From Lentisphaerota bacterium (GTDB lineage: Bacteria; Verrucomicrobiota; Lentisphaeria; Victivallales; Victivallaceae): a DNA stretch of 37,018 bases. The stretch covers positions 1 through 37,018 of the forward strand of contig JAAEMX010000461.1 of assembly GCA_024225035.1 (NCBI GenBank), written 5' to 3'. Below the pieces are notes generated by a model that was not told where the DNA came from, ran no database searches, and saw only the letters and a list, made by a program, of their open reading frames with translations. The stretch's first letter is position 1, and the number at the start of each line of letters is the position of its first letter. This document shows, one piece after another, positions 30,012 through 37,018 of this stretch. Position numbers and translations under genes: made by a program.

Positions 30012-31377
30012 TATCTTCTCCTATTAGTTGCTGACCAGGCTGACCAATAACTACAGATACGCCATTTTTGATTATTGTTTTCTCTTCTCGTCCTGCTTGC
30101 TCGTTTATATCTACGAAGTCAAGACCTTTCTTTTTACATTCTAAAGTTCTGTTTGAGATACCTGCTGAAATCCTCATCTGTGATGCTTGAACCTCTTTTA
30201 GTTCGTCTATCCATGGTGTTCCTTGCGGTATAAACTCATAATCTATTTCAGATGGTGCGCCCTCGATATCCTTAAGGAGTTCGGGTAGAACCCAATCAGC
30301 TATATTCTCTAGCACTTCTAGGTTGTTCTGACGCTTGTTACCTGCTGATAGTTCATACTCTGCTCTGTCTTGCTTATTGGCTGAATAACTTGAACCTTGT
30401 GAGTTAAAGAACGTGTAAGGGATATCAAAAGCAAGTAAAGCAATTCTAAGCATTAGTGTAACATAATCTTGATACTCGTTTGAAGGTGTTTTACTCTCAA
30501 ACATATCAATCTTATCACCTGCATCCAATTCAAGTTTATAACCCATCGACATCTCAAAATCATAACGCTCTGTGTCTGCATCGGGTTCGTCATCTGTGTC
30601 TTCATCCATCTCTCCAAAGCCACTTTCTGAAGTTCCATCTGACATGATAGCCAGCCCGAACATTCCATGTTTCTTGCACTTCAATAATAAGGCTTCATTA
30701 CATTCCACAACATCAAGAAAAGTATTTACGGCTGAAGCCATTGGTGATATCCCACGCAACTGGTCAAACCGTTGGAAATACCCATCGAACACAATCGAAT
30801 TGGGAGTAGCTGAAGTTTGATAGAGAAGCTGCCCACTGTCAGAACGCTTATTAATTATATAACGCTTGACTGCTCCAAATTGATCTAAAATCAATCCTTC
30901 ATCATTAGTAATCGCCTCGTATGATTTAGGAATATTTCGGCTCTTACCAATTCTATCAGATTCCACACCTTGAAGCTTAAAACCTTTGATTTTCAACATT
31001 GCTGAATCACCATCGAACGCCTTGCCCGATTCAAACATACGCATCATGTTATTTAAGTTATGACGCTTTGCAATATCACAAGATTCTTTCTTGCTCCACT
31101 TCTTCCATGCTTTTTCAATCAACTTGTTTAGTTCTGAGTCGTTTGTTTTGGCTTGAAATGTGAAAGTTGAAACGTAATCTAAATGCTTACGCAATGCCCA
31201 ACCCACTACAGGATCGTTTCTTGAAATGTCTTTGATCGTTGCAACAAGCTTCTCTCTGTTGCGTCTTGACAGAACTTTGCTCTCGTTCTGGACTCGTGCT
31301 TTAGGTGCTTTTCGTCTGCCTTTATCGACTACGGCGTTATATCCGAACATCGTTTTCAATCCGTTCTTGAAATCCAT
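30001..31377 (-). CDS. Portal protein, lambda family (458 aa)
   Basis: Forms the dodecameric ring for DNA entry. The N-terminal half shows the lambda-family portal pattern (NDPVVGWALRKHLDYVSTFTFQAK about 54-77, then FDGDSAMLKI and LQGVESDRIG about 134-142), with a helical stem region (about 270-330) and a PYTFFNSQGSSYSANKQDR stretch. It follows the gpW-like gene with a stop/start overlap and precedes the head protein. Confidence 0.9.
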   Translation of the reverse strand: MDFKNGLKTMFGYNAVVDKGRRKAPKARVQNESKVLSRRNREKLVATIKDISRNDPVVGWALRKHLDYVSTFTFQAKTNDSELNKLIEKAWKKWSKKESCDIAKRHNLNNMMRMFESGKAFDGDSAMLKIKGFKLQGVESDRIGKSRNIPKSYEAITNDEGLILDQFGAVKRYIINKRSDSGQLLYQTSATPNSIVFDGYFQRFDQLRGISPMASAVNTFLDVVECNEALLLKCKKHGMFGLAIMSDGTSESGFGEMDEDTDDEPDADTERYDFEMSMGYKLELDAGDKIDMFESKTPSNEYQDYVTLMLRIALLAFDIPYTFFNSQGSSYSANKQDRAEYELSAGNKRQNNLEVLENIADWVLPELLKDIEGAPSEIDYEFIPQGTPWIDELKEVQASQMRISAGISNRTLECKKKGLDFVDINEQAGREEKTIIKNGVSVVIGQPGQQLIGEDSAE

Positions 31378-31595
31378 TAGTTAAAAGCCCTCGACATTTT
31401 ACCCACTGAGACTCTAGGACGTTTCCCGTTCTCTTTTGCTAGTTTCTTTTCTAGTCGTTCTTCTCTTGCTTCTAGATTTGCAAGGTTTGCATATGTCACT
31501 GTGCGCCCATCTAAAGTATATGACTGCATCGCCATAACGGCAGAAATTGCGCCTTGTAACTCTTCAAGTTGTTCCGCTGTGGTTTTTAAAGCCAT
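31377..31595 (-). CDS. gpW-like head-tail connector (72 aa)
   Basis: Small helical protein of the gpW family: TAEQLEELQGAISAVM, a two-stranded VTYANL centre and a LEAREERLEKKLAKE helix. Lambda gpW sits in the connector between portal and FII. The order gpW then portal is lambda-like, but here it is separated from terminase by the fibre cassette. CGGAG ahead of ATG 31595; promoter site C lies upstream. Confidence 0.8.
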   Translation of the reverse strand: MALKTTAEQLEELQGAISAVMAMQSYTLDGRTVTYANLANLEAREERLEKKLAKENGKRPRVSVGKMSRAFN

Positions 31596-31627
31596 ATAAA
31601 CTCCGCTGTATTAGTTTTTCTAATACA

Positions 31628-31660
31628 ATAATATAGCATTAGTTTTTATAATATTACAAT
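31628..31660 (-). promoter_or_regulatory. Late promoter site C
   Basis: Minus strand AATGCTATATTAT (31628-31640) shares 13 bases with sites A and B, with TTGTAA 18 bases upstream of TATATT. It lies after the fibre-cassette terminator and drives the gpW-portal head genes. Confidence 0.6.
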
Positions 31661-31666
31661 TACGAC

Positions 31667-31700
31667 ACAAAAAAGCCCGATAAAATTAATTAACGGGCTT
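31667..31700 (-). terminator. Terminator of the fibre cassette
   Basis: On the minus strand AAGCCCG (31694-31700) pairs with CGGGCTT (31673-31679), followed by TTTTT. It comes after the 31725-32051 gene and ends the cassette before the head genes. Confidence 0.8.
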
Positions 31701-31724
31701 GATTTACCTTGTCGGGCTAAATAG

Positions 31725-32051
31725 TTATACGTTAGGCACTCCAGAGTCAGAAATAGTCAATAATTCTCTAACTACCTCTTGTCTAAAGCTTGGTGTTATG
31801 GTCATATTTCTTATTTCTATTGCTAAAAAGGTTGTGCCAACATCCAGTATAGCTGAGTTCTCAGCGGTGATAAAAAACACGAATTTATCTCCCGCTATTT
31901 CCTTGCCTAGTGTCTCTTGTTGTAGTATCTCGCCTTTAACATTCCTATCGCGAATTGTGTATTCGCCAATCCAGTTTGCATCTGATATATCGGGATAGTC
32001 AGTAAGTGATATTTTTATTATTTTTGATTGATCGCCTTGAACTAGTACCAT
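31725..32051 (-). CDS. Beta-rich fibre accessory protein (108 aa)
   Basis: A small beta-sandwich-like protein whose strand pattern (WIGEYTIRDRNVKGEIL, then FFITAENSAILDVGTTFLAIEIRN) resembles the BppU-type N-terminal domains that anchor fibres. It ends the fibre cassette. Start at ATG 32051 behind GAGG. Confidence 0.6.
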   Translation of the reverse strand: MVLVQGDQSKIIKISLTDYPDISDANWIGEYTIRDRNVKGEILQQETLGKEIAGDKFVFFITAENSAILDVGTTFLAIEIRNMTITPSFRQEVVRELLTISDSGVPNV

Positions 32052-32069
32052 TTTAAAACCTCTTTTTTG

Positions 32070-32216
32070 TTATGAACACACATCTTCGATTTCTATAGTA
32101 AATCCTATTTCTTCTTCCTCTAAGGTGAAAGATATATCCTCGATCTCTATCACGCTTGACGAATCAAACAACTTGCATTCTGCCGTATCGCCTAGCCCCA
32201 TTGTAACCATTCCCAT
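32070..32216 (-). CDS. Hypothetical acidic micro-protein (48 aa)
   Basis: A 48-residue frame whose ATG overlaps the stop of the 822-residue fibre (TAATG). It is acidic and beta-rich, with three Glu/Ile runs, so it could be a small fibre chaperone. Function not recognised. Confidence 0.55.
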   Translation of the reverse strand: MGMVTMGLGDTAECKLFDSSSVIEIEDISFTLEEEEIGFTIEIEDVCS

Positions 32217-34684
32217 TATATACCCTCTCTTTTGAATGCTCCGTCTGTTGTTGGATTGCCTGCTTTGTCGAATAGGTCAAATGTCTTGAGTAAATCACCG
32301 TTTACTTTCTTCATAATCAATTGATTGTTTTCCATTTCCCAATCACCCATTTGACTTTCATTTACTTCTGTTATCTTGTCATTTAGATAGTCAGAGTTTG
32401 CAATAAGAACAGGGGATCGCCATTCGACATCTACACCACCGCCACCTGTGGTTGGCTCTTTTACTGGTCGTGCATCGTCTTCACGATATATGCGTCTGTT
32501 GTCTTGTTGTGATACATTTGTACTGGTGGTGTTGTCGAGCAGAATATTTACGATTGAGTTGTTAATTCTAAAGTTACCTTCATCTGGTGCATAAATACCC
32601 CCAAAGAACTCGCGTATTCCTTCTTCTGAGTATAAGTTATACACCCACCAAGCGTAAAAGTGAGACGCTAAGTAATCAGAATCAACTATTATGTCTACTT
32701 CATCATTTGTGTAGTCTGCCGTAAAGTTGGTAACAGTTGAGCCATCAACATTCAGAGCCGTATAGACAGGGCATAACTCTTGATTTATTAAAAAAGAGAA
32801 TCCATTAGAATCTGCGCTTGTTACGGATTCATATTCCATATAAGCGACAAGACCGTTTACATTGGTCAATCTTATTCTTATATCGTCCCCTGTTGAAATA
32901 TTCACTCCTTCAGTGTATGTTCCGCTTAATGAAGTTCCTGCCTCAATAACATTAACGATCTCGGTGCCTGTTGTTACATTGAAGAGTTGAACCCTTGAGT
33001 TAGGTACAAGATTAGTGATAGAATATCCAACTGTTGTTTTTGTTCCACTTGAGTCTATAGTTGTTCCAATAATCTCAGCACCGTTTAGTAGTGTTATATC
33101 GCCAGTCGTTGTGATGTTTCCAGTGAATAAACTCGCTTTAATTGTTATCTTAGAGCCATTAAAAGCAAACGCGCTTGATGCATTCGAATTAACTTCTATA
33201 TCGAACGAGCCTGCATCTATGGTTTTGTCGCTTCTGTCTACAATTGTTTTTGCCTCACCCGTGTAATTATCATATAGATAAGAATACGCCCTATCGTATA
33301 GTTTTTCTGATGTCTCTAGTTCTGTATATGCATCAATTGTCGCTTTGGTTTTCTCCACTAATAAAACATCATCAAGCAAAACCGTATTGTCTTCAAATGT
33401 GTCTTCTATTGATAGACTCTGAGAAACAATAGACTTTCCAAAGCTAAATGAATTTAATTCATAAGGGGCGTATAGTGTTCCGTCACTAAGATTATAGGTT
33501 TGAACCGCTGAACATATAACATCTGTATGGCGTGCTAGATATTCAGTGTAGTGACCATTGCTAACAACCTCAGTATTTACTTGCGTTGTATCTTTATCAA
33601 ATAAAAATGTTTTTATATTATCTATAATAAGGGATCCAGTTGAGTCGATATATGACGGTCTAATCATATTACCAAATCTAGTTATGTGATTAGAATCAGA
33701 AGACCCATTGTTAATAAATGCAGGTGTTGCATCAATCTCTGATTTCTTTGCTATTATTTCATACACCCCACTACCAGAAGATGTAATCCGAGCTACATGG
33801 TCACTTATGTCGGATATCCTGTTTAAAATTGCCCTTCCTGTAGGGCCTAAACCTCTATTAATAAACACACATTGATAAGAGTCGTATATACTCAACTCAA
33901 TTCTACTAAGATTTAAAAAATTAGACAATCCAAAAGCGTTAATATTGCCAACGCTTGATGCAATTATTATTGACTTCTCGCCACCAATCCTAGAACCTAG
34001 CTTTCCAGTTATTCCAACATTAATAATTCTAGTGTTTTGGTCTAAATCGCTTGACGCTGAGTCGTACAGTCTCCAGAAATTAGTAGATATGGCATACAAA
34101 GACCCGCCATACATTTCAAATAAACCAAAGTCATCCCCCGATGAAGTCCCTCTTCCCATTTGATTACCGCCAGTACCTATTGACTCATCTGTGATATTGC
34201 AGGTGTTTTTAACATAACCGTCCTCACCGCTTACGGGGTTGTAGTAACCTAATATCAAACCACCTCCATTTCCTATCTCAATATCTGAGGCGTTAAACTC
34301 TAAATCATATTTATTAGCGTGTATATAAGCATTTCCGTATATTTCAATCGCGCTAATTTCTATATTGTTTTTTCCTGTTTTTATTAAGTCGCTGTCGCTT
34401 GATATTAAATCAGCCATATCGTAGCTAATAGCAAATGTGTCTCCATTAGAAGGGTTAATATCCGTTATACCTAAAAACCCCGCTGTATCAAAAGAATGAG
34501 CCAGTGTAACATCTTGACCGCTTACCGAAAGAACTTCTCTGTGCTGTAGTTTTCCACTTCCGCTTGTTAAGATGAATATACGACCAACCCAACCCATAAC
34601 AGGAGAAACACCAGAAACCGTTATTGTACTTGAAGAAACAGAATCTATAGTTCCGCTTGCGTATGGTGTGTTATATGTACTCAT
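32216..34684 (-). CDS. Large fibre/adhesin-like protein (822 aa)
   Basis: A beta-rich fibre. Residues about 130-350 contain short repeated strands with many Ile, Ser, Gly and Asn, as in beta-helix fibres. Residues about 670-760 include WWVYNLYSEEGIREFFGGIY and a GGGG linker, a block seen near the ends of phage tail fibres. It lies between terminase and gpW, an unusual place. Host recognition is likely (inference). Start ATG 34684, GAGG upstream. Confidence 0.7.
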   Translation of the reverse strand: MSTYNTPYASGTIDSVSSSTITVSGVSPVMGWVGRIFILTSGSGKLQHREVLSVSGQDVTLAHSFDTAGFLGITDINPSNGDTFAISYDMADLISSDSDLIKTGKNNIEISAIEIYGNAYIHANKYDLEFNASDIEIGNGGGLILGYYNPVSGEDGYVKNTCNITDESIGTGGNQMGRGTSSGDDFGLFEMYGGSLYAISTNFWRLYDSASSDLDQNTRIINVGITGKLGSRIGGEKSIIIASSVGNINAFGLSNFLNLSRIELSIYDSYQCVFINRGLGPTGRAILNRISDISDHVARITSSGSGVYEIIAKKSEIDATPAFINNGSSDSNHITRFGNMIRPSYIDSTGSLIIDNIKTFLFDKDTTQVNTEVVSNGHYTEYLARHTDVICSAVQTYNLSDGTLYAPYELNSFSFGKSIVSQSLSIEDTFEDNTVLLDDVLLVEKTKATIDAYTELETSEKLYDRAYSYLYDNYTGEAKTIVDRSDKTIDAGSFDIEVNSNASSAFAFNGSKITIKASLFTGNITTTGDITLLNGAEIIGTTIDSSGTKTTVGYSITNLVPNSRVQLFNVTTGTEIVNVIEAGTSLSGTYTEGVNISTGDDIRIRLTNVNGLVAYMEYESVTSADSNGFSFLINQELCPVYTALNVDGSTVTNFTADYTNDEVDIIVDSDYLASHFYAWWVYNLYSEEGIREFFGGIYAPDEGNFRINNSIVNILLDNTTSTNVSQQDNRRIYREDDARPVKEPTTGGGGVDVEWRSPVLIANSDYLNDKITEVNESQMGDWEMENNQLIMKKVNGDLLKTFDLFDKAGNPTTDGAFKREGI

Positions 34685-34708
34685 TTTATGCCTCGTATAT
34701 TTTTACGT

Positions 34709-34867
34709 TTATAGTTGGCAATGATTTCCACAACCACACGAATACAAAGCGCCTATCTCTGTCTTCTTGATTTCTTTCAGTGCTTCTGATTTGCAATAAG
34801 GGCATTGTTTCTTTGCATTCTTCTTCTCTTTCTTTGGTGAGTCATCTGTTTTTTTCTTGTAAGCCAT
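34709..34867 (-). CDS. Zinc-ribbon protein (52 aa)
   Basis: CPYC and CGCGNHC form a zinc ribbon after a Lys-rich N-terminus. GGAG precedes the ATG at 34867. First gene of the fibre cassette, just after the terminase. Related ribbons occur in phage transcription or packaging factors, but its role is unknown. Confidence 0.65.
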   Translation of the reverse strand: MAYKKKTDDSPKKEKKNAKKQCPYCKSEALKEIKKTEIGALYSCGCGNHCQL

Positions 34868-34894
34868 TTTTCTATCTCCAATTTAAGTTTGATT

Positions 34895-34905
34895 ATAATA
34901 TATCA
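34895..34905 (-). promoter_or_regulatory. Late promoter site D
   Basis: Minus strand TGATATATTAT between terminase and the 34709-34867 gene: the extended -10 of the set (TG, one base, TATATT). No clear -35. It would start the fibre cassette. Confidence 0.45.
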
Positions 34906-34908
34906 CAA

Positions 34909-36954
34909 TTAATACTTTCTCATAGTCTTCTTCTTACGCTTGACTTTTTTAACTCTCTTGTATTGTCCATCTTTTACATATCCAGCCCCAAACATATTAC
35001 CTAAGATTTGAGCCATTGAAATTGCATCAAAAATATCATTATGCTCTGTTGAAGCTTTGTACCAATCATAATATACTTTTCCATCTTTCACAAAGTGAGC
35101 TAATAACTTATCAGCTACACAATGATCAGCTAAAACTAAATGCTTCTTGGGATCTGAACCGTAAACAGATAAAGAACTTGGAGCAGGTGATTGAATTCTA
35201 AATGCTGATTGTGTTCTCATGTGCCAAAGATCTGAATTGAATGGTATTTCATTTCCGTTAATACCTTTTTGATAATAACACCCATCTCTATTAGTCCCAA
35301 TCAATCTTTTATCACTTGGTTTTAATTGCTTGAATATCTTGTGTGATTTACCACGTAAGACATAACACTTGATTCCTTCGCGGTTCATCTGCTTACAGAC
35401 TTGGTGGACTACTTGTGTACACCAGTTACCGTCAATACCTATTAGTGCGTTAGGATATCTTTTGTGGCTTAGTCTTATGAAGTCAACTAGAGCAGTGGTA
35501 AACGCTTCCTCTCTTGTAACGTCCATTTCTGAGTCCCAAACATTACGCGCTCCTTCTGGGTACTGTCCATAATTACAGATGTTTGAAGTCATATCATTTT
35601 TAATACTCAAATAACCCCACGACAAAGCGTAATCATTTAAGTCAATTGCTAATGTTTCAATATTGAATCCCTCTTGAATCTCGTTAATTCGCAGACCATT
35701 CAGAGCCTTTAACACTTGATCTCTAGTTAATCGGTTTGTTTCGTCTTCATCTGATTTAGGCATATTCTGATATTCACTAAAAAAGCCTTTCGGGTCTTTC
35801 AAGTAGAGTTCCATTGCTGACTGAATGGCAGAGATGTGTTTCTTTTTCTTGATTCCTTCCCAAGTTGTAACCGCTCCCTGTTCAAGAATCTCTTGATTAT
35901 CGAGGTAGTAAGTATTTGCCATTACCCCATTGTCATCTTCATCAAGTCCTTCAATACGAATCTTATTGTATTCATCCCAATTTACCGCTGAACCTTTTGC
36001 ATCGTTTAGATGTTCGGGAAATGAGTCAAGCATGGAGGTACGTTCTCCGCGCCAATCGGGATTTAGCTTCCTGTTCAAGAGTTGATCTGATAAATCATCT
36101 TTTTCAATTACAGTTGTTGCACATAACATAGAGATTTCCTCTCCCTGTCCTGCAAGTCCTGCTAAGTCTTCTTCAATGATTTCCTTTCGAGTCTTAATCT
36201 GTGATGGACTCTTTGCGCTTTCTTTGGTTTGTGGGTCATCAATCAAAACTAAATCGGGACGAATAATTGAACCATCGGGCAAATGTCGATTCTCACCACG
36301 AACACCAGAAGTAATACCTGCACTAAATAAAACAGCACCAGATGACTTAGCTTTAGGATACCACGGGAAGTATAAAAAAGCAGGGGAGGTCTTTAAGTCT
36401 AGGAATAGTGGTTTCCCTTTCTCAGCTTCAATATCAAATTCACAACCGCAAGTTTCAACTTCACCAATTAGAAGAGTCTTTGCTTTCTGCGCTGTTGGAT
36501 AAGGTTTTCCATCTGCTGAAGCTTTGATAGGGTAATAGATTTCGGGATAGTCTTCCGCTATTGTTTCAGAAAACATAATCCACAAGATAATCCCTTTGAG
36601 GTTCTTTTCTGCGGCTGAAGCATCAGCACCGATTAGGGCGCAGTATCTTTTCTCTCCTGCAAGTAATGCTTTTAATGCTCTTGCTTTGAAAGTTGTACTC
36701 TTACCATATCCGCGAGGTTCAGCAACAACAGACCGCCCACCATGAAGGATTGCAGAATCACTCCTGTCAATCATAACCATGTGAGGCTCACCAAACTCTT
36801 TTGGAAATGCTTTTGGCAAATACGTTGTAAACCATAATTCTGTATTCGCTTCACACTTCCTTCTTCGCTCGGGATTCTTACAGGCAGGAATATTAACCGC
36901 TCGGTTCTTATCCCTGCGCTCTTTCATGTATTCATTTTGATTCCACTCGCTCAA
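34909..36954 (-). CDS. terL: Terminase large subunit (681 aa)
   Basis: Packages DNA: an ATPase motor plus nuclease. Walker A is PRGYGKST (80-87); the Walker B-like PDLVLIDDPQT lies near residue 235, with a CATTVIEKDD coupling block near 277; nuclease acidic residues lie in AIDLNDYALSWGY, IGIDGNW and DIFDAISMA. The start is TTG at 36954, 4 bases after AGGAGG, with no nearer ATG; the first ATG is at codon 10. At 681 residues it is long for the family. No small terminase is recognised in the window. Confidence 0.92.
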   Translation of the reverse strand: MSEWNQNEYMKERRDKNRAVNIPACKNPERRRKCEANTELWFTTYLPKAFPKEFGEPHMVMIDRSDSAILHGGRSVVAEPRGYGKSTTFKARALKALLAGEKRYCALIGADASAAEKNLKGIILWIMFSETIAEDYPEIYYPIKASADGKPYPTAQKAKTLLIGEVETCGCEFDIEAEKGKPLFLDLKTSPAFLYFPWYPKAKSSGAVLFSAGITSGVRGENRHLPDGSIIRPDLVLIDDPQTKESAKSPSQIKTRKEIIEEDLAGLAGQGEEISMLCATTVIEKDDLSDQLLNRKLNPDWRGERTSMLDSFPEHLNDAKGSAVNWDEYNKIRIEGLDEDDNGVMANTYYLDNQEILEQGAVTTWEGIKKKKHISAIQSAMELYLKDPKGFFSEYQNMPKSDEDETNRLTRDQVLKALNGLRINEIQEGFNIETLAIDLNDYALSWGYLSIKNDMTSNICNYGQYPEGARNVWDSEMDVTREEAFTTALVDFIRLSHKRYPNALIGIDGNWCTQVVHQVCKQMNREGIKCYVLRGKSHKIFKQLKPSDKRLIGTNRDGCYYQKGINGNEIPFNSDLWHMRTQSAFRIQSPAPSSLSVYGSDPKKHLVLADHCVADKLLAHFVKDGKVYYDWYKASTEHNDIFDAISMAQILGNMFGAGYVKDGQYKRVKKVKRKKKTMRKY

Positions 36955-37018
36955 ACCGCCTCCTCTATGGGGTTGTCAACATTTTACTATATAACGACCT
37001 CTTTTTTATCAACAGATC

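Noticed and set aside
1..37018. tRNA genes, integrase, attachment sites, full-length CI repressor
   Set aside because: No cloverleaf-like sequence, recombinase catalytic motif or long repressor was found by eye; a tRNA scan was not possible here.

Overview
The window is a tailed-phage genome, or nearly all of one, of about 37 kb and low GC. The virion genes form a lambda-like order: large terminase, gpW-like connector, lambda-family portal, prohead protease/scaffold, major capsid protein, FII-, Z- and U-like head-tail proteins, a short tape measure and fibres. No ribosomal, tRNA or housekeeping genes were seen. Two lipobox proteins, DUF1353, DUF4376, ERF and NinB homologues suggest a Gram-negative host, perhaps a marine gammaproteobacterium (inference). 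No integrase or full-size repressor was seen, so lysogeny is not supported.

Layout, read along the minus strand from the right end: large terminase (36.9-34.9 kb); a fibre cassette of four genes (34.9-31.7 kb) bounded by its own promoter and terminator; head genes (31.6-26.8 kb); neck and tail (26.8-20.8 kb); fibres and a DUF4376 protein (20.7-16.2 kb); a lysis-type cluster (16.2-15.0 kb). A plus-strand block (12.16-14.99 kb) follows, carrying a small HTH protein, ERF annealase, a coiled-coil protein, NinB-like protein, a zinc-finger protein and a MazG-like hydrolase. It converges on the lysis cluster and ends in a strong terminator inside the opposing gene. A divergent promoter region (11.95-12.16 kb) separates it from the leftward early arm (11.95-0.04 kb).

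The early arm starts with a chain of start/stop-overlapping micro-genes. Next come the replication genes: a DnaD-type initiator with iterons inside it, and a TOPRIM primase-helicase. Then come a winged-helix-like protein, a two-gene cassette with a TET-associated-type (TAGT) DNA glycosyltransferase, an XRE protein and an SSB. After these lies an array of about ten tiny genes joined by nearly the same intergenic linker. Last are an HNH nuclease and Cys-rich small proteins. If the molecule is circular or circularly permuted, this end adjoins the terminase.

The main points for a second look are: the glycosyltransferase cassette with no visible base hydroxylase; the repeated linker that builds the micro-gene array; the lambda-like origin embedded in the initiator gene; a set of intergenic late promoters with one shared extended -10 sequence; the fibre cassette between terminase and gpW; a lysis cluster with no recognisable endolysin; and a tail module with a very short tape measure and no recognisable tube protein.
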